This document shows positions 22,974 through 34,509 of a DNA stretch of 64,000 bases, piece after piece. A model generated the notes under the pieces. The model was not told the DNA's origin. It saw only the letters and a list, made by a program, of their open reading frames with translations, and made no database searches. Source of the stretch: Ampelomyces quisqualis (lineage: Eukaryota > Ascomycota > Dothideomycetes > Pleosporales > Phaeosphaeriaceae). Each line of letters begins with the position of its first letter. The stretch's first letter is position 1. Location of the stretch: NCBI GenBank assembly GCA_018398575.1, contig JAGTXZ010000024.1:1116001-1180000 (forward strand). Reading direction: 5' to 3'. The translations under genes were made by a program, and so were the position numbers.

Positions 22974-23686
22974 ATGCTTCTCGACGAAGATCCCGCCGCC
23001 GTACGTCTCACCCCATATCACACGCCCCTAACTACAACCAAAATAACACTCGAGCCCAGCTGATCTCCCAATGTACCTCTCACTTCAAAATCGGCAACGA
23101 CACTGCCTCTCTCCTCCGCATATCCGACTCCCTCTCCACCCTCTCCACCTTCCGCACACAGCAACTCCAATCTCTTCAGTCCTCTCTCTCGCAGCTATCA
23201 CGCACGCACCAGACCCTCAACGCGAACCACTCCCACACAATCTCCCAGCACAACGCAGTCGACCACGCGAGCGAAATCCTACGTCTAGACACGGAGAAAT
23301 TCAAAATCGCCAAGCAGGCAAGTGATCTAGAAATCGAGGGCGAGCGACTGCAGCAGGAACTAGGCAGACTGAGCAGTGTCGCAGGGGATTTGGATGACGA
23401 GGGTGTGGAAGGAGGGGTGGTAGAGAGACCGGGCGAGGACGCTACTGTGTAAGTTGCACCTAACTTACCAACGCCGAAGGGGGAACATTTACTAATGTTG
23501 ATGCATGCCAGATTGAAACTCAAGCTCTACCGCACGCTGGGTATTGATGTCGAAGCGGATAAGACGACGGGAGAATACAACAAGGCTGTTGTTAGGAATG
23601 CGGCGAAGGGAGATGTGCATGTGGTGCAGATCGATCCCAAGTTCTCGCGGCACTTTTACACAAATTATTTCTGGCGGACGATGTAG
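22974..23686 (+). CDS. SPC24: Kinetochore protein Spc24 (Ndc80 complex)
   Basis: Model: join 22974..23000, 23060..23448, 23512..23686; 196 residues. Exon 1 encodes MLLDEDPAA and ends at GTACGT; the second intron (63 nt) has a GTAAGT donor. Residues 10-120 form a coiled coil (for example ASEILRLDTEKFKIAKQ), which pairs with Spc25. The C-terminal globular RWD-like part carries LKLKLYRTLGID, YNKAVVRNAAKGDVHVV and the terminal FYTNYFWRTM, all characteristic of fungal Spc24. The protein links the Ndc80 rod to the inner kinetochore in the nucleus (family knowledge). Confidence 0.95.
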
Positions 23687-24077
23687 AGCTTTCACTGAAA
23701 GCTGTGCAGGGATGATTCTTTCGAGCTGTTCCGGGCGGAAATGTTTCAGTCGAGATGGGCGTTATGAGATACCTCCTACTTTGAAGGGGAGTTTGGAGTT
23801 ACATCACTTTCTGTGAACGAACCTTATTTTGTCCCGCTGAAGTTCGATCACACCATGAAGTCATTGAATGTTAATTTTTGTGCAATGACCGCTTGATTAA
23901 AACGTTGTCGTTCCAGCTGCGCATGATGCTAATCAGAAAGGTTCAGCGCTAATCGCATAGAACCCGCCACCCATACGGAGAGGATTACAATATACACCTC
24001 CTTTAGTCATACACATCGATTCTTACATCATAACCCTCAATCAATATACTTCATCGGACAAAGCCCTTTAAAGGAAT
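23687..24077. other. Intergenic between convergent SPC24 and the GYF gene
   Basis: About 390 bp of AT-richer sequence joining two 3' ends. No gene seen. Confidence 0.7.
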
Positions 24078-27000
24078 CTATCTCTTGCTCTTCTTTTTTG
24101 CCGCAACGACCTTGAAGTTACTATTCTCCAGGGCACCTGACTGCTGTTGTTGCTGTTGCTGGGTTGAAGCGCCGCCCTTCTTGGCAACCTCAGACCAACC
24201 ACTCGAGGACGACTTGTTCTCAGCGGGCGACGAGGTGCTACGATCATCGATAATGCCCTTGTCTGCAAGTTTGCGGCGGCGCAAGAACTCTTCGGCAAAG
24301 TGACGAGAATCAAGGGTACTAGAGGCCGAGTGAACGGATTCCGTGATGAGCTCGGCATCGGCAGGGAAGCTCAGCAAAGAGGACACAAAGTCTTCGGCTA
24401 TAGTAGGATTAGCAAATTACTATTATATCATAGAGTTGTGAAGCATACCGTTGATACTCTTGTTGAGGTCGTGACGAAGCTCATTAACGGCCCATTTGCG
24501 GAATTCTTCTTCGGCATTCACCTTTCCTGATTGGCCACCAAGGGTAGTACTACGTGTAATGGTAGGTTTCTTGACGACCGATGGGACAATTGTGGTGGTA
24601 GTAGACCGTACGACGGCGGGCACAGGAGTTGTAGCACCAGGCGCTTTACTCTTGCCGCTAGCGCCTACAGTAGTCCAAGCACTATTGACACCTGGAGCAC
24701 CAGGTACTACTGGTGTTGTCTTGCCGGCAAGGTCAGCATATCGCTTGCCACCCGAGGGAGGAGGGGCGACGGCGCCGAGTACATTGGCCGCCGCGGCAGC
24801 TTGTGCCACAGCACGTTGCTTGCGCGCCTCTTCCTCCTTCTGGATTTGCTGGAGAGTTTTCTTCGACATGGGACCGGATGGAGTAGTCACTTTCCCAGTA
24901 GCTGGCTTGGCTCCCCATGCGGATGCGGCAGTAGCTCCGCCAGGAGTGACAGGAGAAGCACCGCTGGCCCATGTCGAGCTGGATGGCAGACCTGGCTGTA
25001 CGACAGGAGACTGGGCTGAAGCAAGCAGTTCCTTTTCGAAAGCCTCGCGACGAGCGGCGGCTGCTACAGCCTCTCTCTCGGCAGCCTTCTTAGCTTCGGC
25101 CTCCTGAATTTCTCTCAGAGAAGGGCCCCTAGAAGCCTCGGCGGGCTCTTTAGCCCAGGGAGCAACCGAAGCAGTAGGAGTATCGGCAGCTGGGGTCACG
25201 GCGCCGGAGCGAGACTCTGTTGTAAGATTCTCTGCAACGATCGGCTTCCTCTGTGCAGCCGGCGCGGGAAGTGGGGACTGCGATGGCGGCGGTGGGAATG
25301 GGTAAATGGCTGGCTCTACCTTGTTCCATGCTGGCTGTAGTTGAGGCGAGTGCTTCGCAGATTGGGCCTTCTGGACTTGCTCCGTCAAAGAAAGTGTCTC
25401 CTGGCCATAAGACGATCTATCTGCCTTGGATTCGGCAGTATGGTACTGGGGGTCACTTGAATCTGGTGACGTGGATTCCATTGGCTGCTCCTGATGCTGT
25501 GCTGCAGAAGCTGGAGGTTTTCCTATAATACCCTCAGGTGGCGGTGCAATTTTTGAGGAGTGGTCAATGTCGGTCTGAATCCTCAGATCATTGAACTTCT
25601 GTAGACGATCAGCAAACGACTGCGCGTTCTGCTGCTCGTTGGGAGCGAAACGCTGCATAGCATCATGCTCGGCTTGCTCGCGCTGTAAGCGTGCACGGTC
25701 GCTGAGCATAGCCACAACCTGTTGAGCATGTGTGCTTGACTCCGACTGCTGCTGTCCAAACGCTGACGGCCTCGCCCCGAAAGCAGGCTGACCAGCACGT
25801 CCGAGGTTCAAACGATCCATCATTGCAGGCATGTCTTCCTCTCTCGAACCCCCCAACATTTCGGAGCCTGGACCAATGGGGCCAAGTCCGGGGACCGCAG
25901 CTCCAGGACCAGCTCGGAAAGCATTGTCGATGAGACCAGGAACAGCTGCTCCGGGTGCAGGTCCCTGAGTAGGAGAAGGCTGATACCCTCCTGGCGAAGT
26001 GATGCTGCTGTAGCTTGGCTGACTATGCAAGCTGTGGGCACTAGAGTGATGCTGTAGCTGGTTCGGCAGAATCCCACCAACACTAACGTGCCTAGCTATC
26101 GCTTGTTGCTGAGCAGCTAAGTGCTCCTTTTGCCGAGCCATGAGGTATTGCTCTTCTTGCTTTCTGCGCTCGAGAGCATTTTGTTGCTCAGCAGTCAACG
26201 TAGTGCCAAAGCTTGGGAAGCTGTTGGCAAACGGAGGCTGAGCACCTGGAGTTGGAGTAGGACCTGCAGAGCCAGCCCATGCATTGCCAGGTTGAGCAGT
26301 TGGCGGGCCATGCGGAATACCGATTTGGGGCACAAGGAAAGGCTCGCGTGAATTGCCAATGCGACGGATCAGCTGGGCGAGAGGCTCGTAATCAGGCTCT
26401 TCTTGTTTCTTCACCAAAAGCTCGGGAGAAAAGAAGCCGGCCTTGTACCAGTCGTGCATCTCCAAACCAGAAAATGGCCCTTGGGTGTTACCCAAAGGGT
26501 CACGATAAATCCACCTCATTCTATCTGGCATGACCATCGTTCGCTGTTGGGGCGCTGGTGGCTGAGTGGAAGCCGGACTGCTGATGTTGGAAGTTGAAGG
26601 TTGCGCAGTACGTGTCTGGTTAAGCGCAGCCATGGAGAGTGAAGTAGTGGCTGCAGTTGAAGCTTGGGCTTGTCCAAAAGCTGCTCCGTGCTCATCACCA
26701 GATGCGGCGGAGAAATCGTCGAACAGATTACGGTTGGCACGGAAAGGGCTGTCTGATTCACGTGTAGGGATGCCGCTACCAGGGGCCTGACCACCCAAAG
26801 CACCTCTACCGAATGTGCCAGTCATGCTCTGCTGGCGATCACCGTGGGAGGAACCGTCGTCTACAGAGGGTCGGGGCTGTTCGTTACGCATCTGCTCCTG
26901 CATGGCTGTTGGGAATAGAGATCCTAGCCTGCTCGATCGGCCAACTGTTCCGTGGCCCAAACCTAGATTACCACCGAACAAGTGATTGCTTCCCAGGCCG

Positions 27001-29086
27001 GCAAGAGATGGAGACTGCGCATCCCCAGGAGTGCCGAATGCGCTGTCGAAGGCACCTATGCCACGCTCTCGAATGGGTGTCCCAAGTGCTTGCGGTCCAG
27101 AAGGCCACGCAACAGAGCCTCCTAAGCCGGGCAAGCCACCCAATCCAGGGAGAGTCGGAAATCCACGAGTCGGTCCAACACTAGATGTCTGACTGCGATC
27201 GCTCGCAGCAATTTCGAGTGCGGGCATTCTTCCTAATCCACCAAGTCCTCCAAAGGGGTGGTGCAGTCCATGACCTCCAGACGGGTCGATCTGGAAACTT
27301 CCCATACCCGGGTAGTGCGCATTCTGCTCATCCGAGCCATCTGATTCATCGCCATGATTTTCACGGGCGTGATCTGGACTCTGATACGGGTTGGTGTCCG
27401 TGGGGCTCATCGGCTCGTGGCCTCCTTCTCCGCAGTGAGGACTTTGATGCGTCAGGTTATCGCGTCCATGGAACATTTCGCGCATGCCAGTATTGTCTGC
27501 AGTCATCCCGAACGCGGAAAATCCAGAGTCGTCCCGGGCGTCCGGTCGTTGCGGTGTTCCGAAACCGCCTAATCCTTGTCGTCGAGGAGGACTGTCATCG
27601 CCGCCGTGCAAAGCTGCGCTACCGCTCAGCATATCGTCTTCTGGGAAAGGATCTGTGTCGTTGCTCGTGGGCCTGTTCGAACGAGCCTCCATCCAGTTCC
27701 CACTAGATTTCCCTGGTTCTGCCTCGCTAAGCTTTCCAAGGTTGCTAAGCGAGGCTTTTTCCCTCGGTCCTTTCTCAAAGTCCTCCACACTAGTTCTACC
27801 CATGAGTCCCTTGAACCTGCTCTCTCCTCGTATGCTTCCGAAGCCGGCTTTCTTCTCGGGCTGCGGGTTGCCAAAACTGCCAAATGCGCCCATCGGGGAA
27901 AATGCACCTCCTGCAGACGCCGACCACGGCGAGGCGGTACCTCCTGGGCTGAAAGGCGCAGTGTTTGTGCGCTTCAAGGAACCAAATGGCCCAGCGTTTT
28001 CAGCTGCACTCTTGTCCTTGTCGTGCTCCTCGCCGTTGCCACTGTCGTTGGACTCCCTGTGATCTGTTCGACGGCGGACGAGGGCAGGAGGCGGGGTGAC
28101 CGCGTTCGACTCGTCACGCGCAAAGCGTGAGGTTGCCGGTGACTGTGGGAAGGGATAGGCTTCGTTGGTGTCGCGGCGGCGACCGCCAGGCCGGGTGGTA
28201 GTCGGCGAGGACAGTCCATAAGGAGTTGGTACTGAGGCCTTGCGTAATGACAGACTTTCCTTTGGAGTGCCGTCCTTGTTGTTCTGAGTCGGCGGTTTCA
28301 GCGGCGAGTTGACGGACGAGAGGAACACCTAAGCGAGGAATGCACGTTAGACAATGTTTCCGAACACATATGCGAGAAGCGGAACCTACATCTCTTTCCT
28401 CATCGGTGAGGTTCCTGAGGCTGAGGGGCTCTATGCTGCCATCGCGGTCCCAGCACTGCTCGACCCCGCTTTGAGCGTCCCTGCTGTGGTCGGGGGTGCG
28501 ACCCCAGGAGGCACCGGTAATTCCATTCGTGGCGTGCGGTTCAGAGGCGGTCATAGACAGACTAGCAATGCCCTCTCCGAAATCGTCGCCATCCCGTTGC
28601 GTCTTGAACAGCTGTGTCAGTTGGTCTCTCGTGAAGCGACCCTCCGCCGAGCTGCCGTTACGTCCAGGCTGTGCGTGCGGTGGGACGTACGGCCCGGGAT
28701 TTGAGGAGCCTTGAGAGGCTGACGCGTCCCGAGACGTTGAGTGCGCAGTGGAGCCGGAGAGTGAGGTCGCGTGCGAGAGCCGTCGAAATGTTTGCGTGGC
28801 ACCATTTGTCCGCCGAGCCCTAGAATCGGTCTGGTGAGCACTGCGCAGCATCCGAAGATAATTGGCCATGATGCAAGCGAGCGTTGAACGAGAAGCGACA
28901 GAAACAATTGCGTGTTGACTAAGTAGTATAATAATACTCAATAGCGCGGGAGCTAGGTGGTGTGTGCAGCGAACGCAAGGCACGAAATGACGGGGACAGC
29001 AATACTTACCAGTCTGCACTGGTTTCTGCTCGCGCTGGGCCAGCGTTGCTTCCTGCCGCAGCCGAAGCGAATGAGGGAGGTGCCAT
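24078..29086 (-). CDS. GYF-domain protein, Smy2/GIGYF-like
   Basis: Model: complement join 24078..24397, 24449..28328, 28390..28819, 29010..29086; 1,568 residues. The start ATG at 29086 gives MAPPSFASAAAGSNAG. Introns are 51, 61 and 190 nt with GTATGC, GTAGGT and GTAAGT donors. The GYF domain at about 773-845 carries MRWIYRDPLGN, GPFSGLEMHDWYKAGFF and the conserved IRRIGNSREPFLVPQ extension; it binds proline-rich peptides. Yeast Smy2/Syh1 and animal GIGYF proteins act in mRNA quality control, translational repression and COPII-linked traffic (family knowledge). Residues 1-770 are Gly/Pro/Ser-rich and disordered. The C-terminal third has Ala-rich charged helices (about 1150-1330) and ends in a conserved block with EEEFRKWAVNELRH and FAEEFLRRRKLADKG, then a Gln run and a basic tail. 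Confidence 0.92.
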
Positions 29087-31101
29087 GGTGGTGGTGCTGG
29101 TATTGGTGAAGCCGTGGGGCGGATAGACGCTTTCGATGTCAAGAAGGCCTAGGATGCTGTGCGACGTGCGGAACGCGAAATGTCTCGTAGATTTAGGAGC
29201 GGTCGGATGGAGTACTTTCAAGCTTGTAGGTGATTCGAGCTTGGTATGGCGGGCGCGGTGGTGCGGAGATCGTGGTACGGACGGGTGCGCTCGTTCGCGT
29301 GGGGAGCAAAGAAGAGGCTCACAAAGTTTCGAGGCGCTCAGCCGAAAAACTCCCGACTAACACTGTCACGTGATGGTGAACTCCACATCAAGAATACAGG
29401 AACTTCTGCATCAGTCGACCCGAGAGCAATGGACACCATGCCATTAATCAAGGGTCCGAATTTTCTCGAATGCCAGCTGGACCGTGCAACTCTATGATCG
29501 AGGGTAAGTAACTTCAGTCATCTGGACTACCTTGTGTACCGTTCATTGTTCTATAGATGTGGATGATTTGTGCAAAGGACTCCGCAACGATGTCACTGAT
29601 TGAGAGCTGCCAAAACGCAGCGTTACGTGCCTGTCTATCTCCTTGTTGAGTTTGTATCATCTGTTGTCATGAATATTAACAAGATGAAATATAGCATTGC
29701 CAGTCAAAACAGTATAGGCCCTGTACCTCATTCGACCATGAGTGTGGAAACATCAATATGGTGTTTCGAGGGATGTGGCGCTGCTCGATACGATTCTGTT
29801 GTTCGTCATCTAAAGATGGCCCAGATGTCTACTAAGCCGGTTTGTTTATCGAGGTTAAGTGTAGAGTGAAGTACTCGGCTACGGCCAGTTCTGTCTTTGT
29901 CTTGTTCTGTACTGATAATGATGTATGCTTTTTGACTTAAAAATTGTATCCCCACACCAGTTGTAAGTATGCCATCAATGATAGGATGGTGAGCGGTAAG
30001 GATTATGAGATCTCCTGTATTCCTCGTTCACCACTCGTATCGGGCCAAGCATTCTACACTTTGCTGCTTTGACGGAAAGGAAACCTACGTTCCTTCTAGA
30101 TGAACTATGGGAAAAGACAGCGAAGCATCGTTACTGTGTATCAGGCTCGGCTCTTGCGCAAAGTCGTGATGATGATGTAGCAGCTGCTGATATACCTACA
30201 CTATTGAATGATACGGCCACGGCCTGTAGTGGAACCCAGTTATTTGCTACACCGTTGCAAATCTCGAGTGAGTCGTTGTCTCCTGAAAGTAATTAACACT
30301 CTTGCATTTTGAGATCCTGGTGGTTAGTGTCGGAGCCGGGCAGAGGTCTTGTCTTCTCTAGCGACGTATAGATCTTGTCCCTGATGGAAAAATTCAAAAG
30401 ATGCCAAACTTTCTTGCATCTAACATCTCTAGGTGATGTTCCTCGTCATACGTGCATAGCTCAATTGATATGGTAAGCCGAGTCGAATGTGGAGGGAGGT
30501 ACAGTAGGTCGGCCATATTTAGGAGAGCCGTTGTGGCAGAAAATCAAGTCATGACGCGGGACAACGTCGACCTCCGAGTTGTTTTCATAACCTTTCAACG
30601 CGTGTGACGTCGAGGGGCGAGTATGAGTGAACAGCAAGAGTTTCGAGTGTATGTACACTCTGAGTACCATTGCGGAGCGGGAAGTTTGAGTCAATGTCCG
30701 ATGAAGAATCGCTCGAACAAGGCTACTGCGCAAATGGTTAACGGATCCCTAGCCTTGCTGAGCATACCTTCCAAGACACAGCACTACCTAACCATCTCTT
30801 CGAATCACAACGGCTGCTCGCCACATTGCAGGATTGCGTGTAGCTCCATGCCAAAAAGCCTCTGCGATAGTGTGAAGGCATAATTGCTACAGCGCGAGTC
30901 TGAGTACTGCAAACTCCGTGTTCTAAGGTGGCAGGTCCAGTTGAAGTCCCCACAATTTCACGTGACGTCCACATGCCAAGGTTCGCTGTCCGTGCGCAGC
31001 AAGCGGACGGCACTGCAATTTTGACGCTTGCCGCTCGCCTCACATCGCTCCGCCGAGAGAAACCACCCACAACGAAGGGAACATCGCCTTGCGAAATCAC
31101 G
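29087..31101. other. Intergenic between the divergent GYF and ubiquitin-L40 genes
   Basis: About 2 kb. CACGTGA boxes lie at 29367-29373 and 30959-30965. A 75-codon frame at 30069-30296 (plus) looks mildly protein-like but matches nothing I know and lacks a partner exon. The rest is AT-richer than the flanks. Confidence 0.5.
30957..30970. promoter_or_regulatory. E-box plus CRE-like site upstream of ubiquitin-L40
   Basis: The sequence TTCACGTGACGTCC combines a CACGTG E-box with an overlapping TGACGTC element, about 140 bp before the ubiquitin-L40 ATG. Binding by bHLH or bZIP factors is an inference from motif shape only. Confidence 0.4.
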
Positions 31102-31687
31102 ATGCAGATCTTCGTTAAGACCCTGACGGGCAAGACGTATGTGACGACGAATATGATCCCTGGAAACGCGACACTGACATCTTCAGCATCACCCTCGAGG
31201 TTGAGTCGAGCGACGTCAGTACCGCCGGACTTGAGCATGACAGTCTATACTAATCCTTTTAGACCATCGACAATGTCAAGAGCAAGATCCAGGACAAGGA
31301 GGGCATTCCCCCGGACCAGCAACGCCTGATCTTCGCCGGAAAGCAGCTTGAGGATGGCCGCACTCTGTCCGACTACAACATCCAGAAGGAGTCCACTCTC
31401 CACTTGGTCCTCCGTCTCCGTGGTGGCATCATCGAGCCTTCGCTCAAGGCGCTCGCCTCAAAGTACAACTGCGACAAGATGATTTGCCGCAAGTGCTACG
31501 CACGTCTGCCACCGAGGGCTGTCAACTGCGTACGTGTACCAGGGCTATTCGTCACACACATCAATACTCCATTGAAGCTGCAACGACTATTGTGAATATT
31601 GGTAGAATATCTAGCTAACACACTCGATAGCGTAAGAAGAAGTGCGGACACACCAACCAGCTCCGCCCCAAGAAGAAGCTCAAATAA
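31102..31687 (+). CDS. UBI1: Ubiquitin-60S ribosomal protein L40 fusion
   Basis: Model: join 31102..31136, 31187..31214, 31263..31529, 31631..31687; 128 residues, exactly the usual length. Ubiquitin is complete (MQIFVKTLTGKT ... STLHLVLRLRGG), ending at Gly75-Gly76 where deubiquitinases cut. The L40 part (IIEPSLKALASKYNCDK, MICRKCYARLPPRAVNC, KKCGHTNQLRPKKKLK) has the four zinc-binding cysteines of the 60S protein eL40. Three introns of 50, 48 and 101 nt interrupt a 387-nt coding sequence; one exon is only 28 nt. The product supplies both ubiquitin and a large-subunit protein needed late in ribosome maturation. Confidence 0.98.
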
Positions 31688-32810
31688 GCGCATCGCTCCT
31701 ATCGGCGTCTGGCGAGTTTCGGGGTCGGTGGAACGAATGCGACGAATGCATGCAACGGACATGAGGGCATGGCCACTTCGGCACACGGCATCGGCGTATT
31801 ACCACAAGGTCACTGGGCATGTAGAGTGATCTCGATACAGACTTTTCCTTTCGTGCAGAGACGAGTTGTCAGGCATCTCAAGGAGCGTGCTTGCAGGTTA
31901 CCAATGAAAAAACATCACCAGCTTCCGACATTTTCCGTTTCTGTGCGTTGTGTCACCATGCTACTTTAATGAGCAGTTTCGATCACGTGACGACGCGCTA
32001 ATTTCGCAACTGCATTACGTCATGTATCACGCTTTCCGAAACTCAAACTAAGACAGCACCAGAGCCAAAATCAGAGTACGAGATTCAAGCAGCGGTGCTA
32101 GCTTCGCATAGAACACAGAGTGAGGGAAGAACACCGTCATGAGTTTTGAAAAGAACTTTTTCATTTGACTGCACCATTGCATCTGCCACTGTGAAATCTA
32201 TTGTGCCACCCAGCAAGTGTGGGAGATGGAACCCTCTGCACATGTCCTAAACACTTTTCCATCACATGCCCCGCCGAACGATTTCTCGCCATCTTCTCCG
32301 CTCTCATCCAATTCCTCAAAAGGGTCATGCTACTGCCGTTGCTATACGAAAAATACGGGCTCGAACCGCGGTGGCGTGATGAGGAGACGGCCGAAATAGC
32401 GATGCACCGAGATGATACTGGAACAAGGTAAGCATAGTGAAACAGCAAAGACAACAGAGAAGCGTCGACTTACCCATAGCGCACCTTCTCATCGTGGGCA
32501 TAAGAAACCATGAGATTCAGTGGAGCCACAAGATGCTGAAAACAAAGGAAGTATGCTCCTTGTGTTCACCCACCCAGCTATGCAACTTAAGAGATGGTGG
32601 TGGTACATGAGAAGGAAATGAAAAAGAAACGACGCCCGAGAGTAATGAGGACGGACTGAGAATCGTGGTATCGGGACGCCTCGCTATGCAATGTAGGACA
32701 AAGAAGGGCATGGGGAGCGGGAGCATGGCGAACGTAGTGCGTGGCCTATAGCAGTTTGTGCGATGTGCGGCTCGACCGAGGATGTGGTGGCGCGGGTCGT
32801 TGGAGGATGT
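31688..32810. other. Intergenic between convergent ubiquitin-L40 and Tos4-like genes
   Basis: About 1.1 kb. A CACGTGA box at 31984-31990. Short overlapping open frames on both strands at 32160-32455 are not recognisable. A B-box-like sequence near 32347-32357 (minus) has no A box or T-stem pairing, so it is not called a tRNA. Confidence 0.5.
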
Positions 32811-34509
32811 TCATACGCGTGGCTTCTTCCAGTAATATTGCTGTTGTTGGAGATCAGTAAAGGATTCACGAAAACAGCAAGAGAGGAGCCCGCAATGCAC
32901 CGTTCAGAGGTAATTAGAAGGAATTCGAGGAATGGAGTGGACGTACCTTATGCGTCTTCCTCACAGATCGAAGTCCTGTGCTGCGCGTGCCAGCAGTGAT
33001 CGTTTCTCGCCTCATCTGGTTCGAATCCATTTCCGGAACATAGTAGAATTCGTTCTCTAGAGGTTGACCGGCGGCGTCCTTGCCCGCACGAGGGATCTCT
33101 CCAACACAGGGCGTCTCATCTAAGATTCTCTTCAGGTCTTGTCTAGACAGCTGAGGAAGGGGTGCGGATGCTTGGCTTTCGTCCGAGTCTTTCTTATCTA
33201 TCTTGTTAGTAATGCAGGCCTTCAGCTCAGCAGGAAGGTTACTATGGATCGCGGACAGAGGTTGGGAATGAATGCGCGAGAATGCCAGTTGGTTAATGAC
33301 ATGATTCTTGATGGGTGACTCCTTGAAGCGATAAGGGTCGACAGAGGGACGTCTCGGTGATGGGGACAGCAGCGGAGCGCGGAGCCGAGGAGTGTTGGAC
33401 TGAATCGGGGTGGCAGTTGAGAAAGAAGCAAGACCATTGAGAATATTCTGGCCATACGGTCCGAAGGAGTGGACGACCGGGTCGTTCTCCTCATCAGCGT
33501 CAGAGAAGTCATCCTCCGCAAATGATGAGAGTATACTGGACATGCTGGACTTGACGTCGTGAGCTTCGGCCTCTTGACTCGAACCTAAGCGTGGCATGGC
33601 AGGACGGATAAAAGTCTGTTCAGCAGCCTCGGGACTCTCGGCCTTGGGCACCCCTTCGTTTGCATCATCATCCTCGAAGACGTGGACGGGTACAGACTGA
33701 GGGGCCTGGCCCATGCTAGCAAAGACGGGTTGGCGGATGGGGCTTTGAGATACTGGCGAGCGAGGGACAACAGGGGGGCTGGAGTCGAACGACTGCTTCA
33801 AGTTTCGACGTGTAGGCGTGGGCATGTCCTCCTCTTCCGACTCCCATGACAGCTTTGGCGTGGGGTTGGTGGGCCAAGCGATCATGACGCGAGTGTCCTG
33901 AACATCCAACATGATCTCCATCTCTGGGTTCTCCGACGAGTACACGTCACCCTTGCTTAATTCGAAGACCTGCCCTCTGCAGTGGATCTTTGCCCCGTTC
34001 CATCCCAGGCACTCGACCTCGATGTTCCCCTGCGTATATGTCGCGGTAGGCGCGTGATACGCGGCCTGGACGTGTACGCGTGAAATTAGGCGATTCGTCG
34101 ACAACTGGTAGTCTGAAGTGTTGGAAGATCTTCCCATGCGCACTATTTCGCCGCTGAAAGGCAGTTCTACGGTGGGGACTGCGCCCAGTGGGGTTCGCTC
34201 AGAGAGGGCAGACACGGTTCGCTGCATGACCGGCTGCTCATGGCGGGGCGACGACGATGGCAGAATACCGGTAGACGAAGTTGGAACCGAGGGTACTGGG
34301 GTCGGAAAGTATTTGAGCACCTGCTTGGGGAATGTGGGTGAGTCGTCGTCAAACTTGCGTTTTGAGGATGGACGTGGAAACGGCGAGGAGCTAAATGTCG
34401 TCTCATCACCAAAAGCGGGGAGAAGACATGGCTTGGAGGTGGAGTCTGCCGGCGCTTCTGTCGACTCCACGAGCGATTGATGCGTTACGTGGCTCGGGGA
34501 CTTGTCCAT
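32811..34509 (-). CDS. FHA-domain protein, Tos4/Plm2-like
   Basis: Model: complement join 32811..32840, 32947..34509; 530 residues. The FHA domain is at about 118-215, with the phosphothreonine-binding signature VRMGRSS, the SRVH core (residues 153-156) and NIEVECLGWNGAKI. Fungal Tos4 and Plm2 are G1/S (SBF/MBF) targets that act at promoters and in the DNA replication checkpoint (family knowledge). The N terminus is disordered with a KRKFDDDSP patch; residues 215-430 are acidic and Ser/Pro-rich. A conserved C-terminal block (about 440-500) contains LPQLSRQDLKRILDETPCVGEI. The last exon adds only QYYWKKPRV after a 106-nt intron with a GTACGT donor; without splicing the end would be VRPLHSSNSF. 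Confidence 0.82.

Noticed and set aside
30069..30296. 75-codon plus-strand frame
   Set aside because: Text is mildly protein-like but short, with no homology I can name and no splice partner.
32340..32365. tRNA-like B box on the minus strand
   Set aside because: No A box, no T-stem pairing and no acceptor stem.
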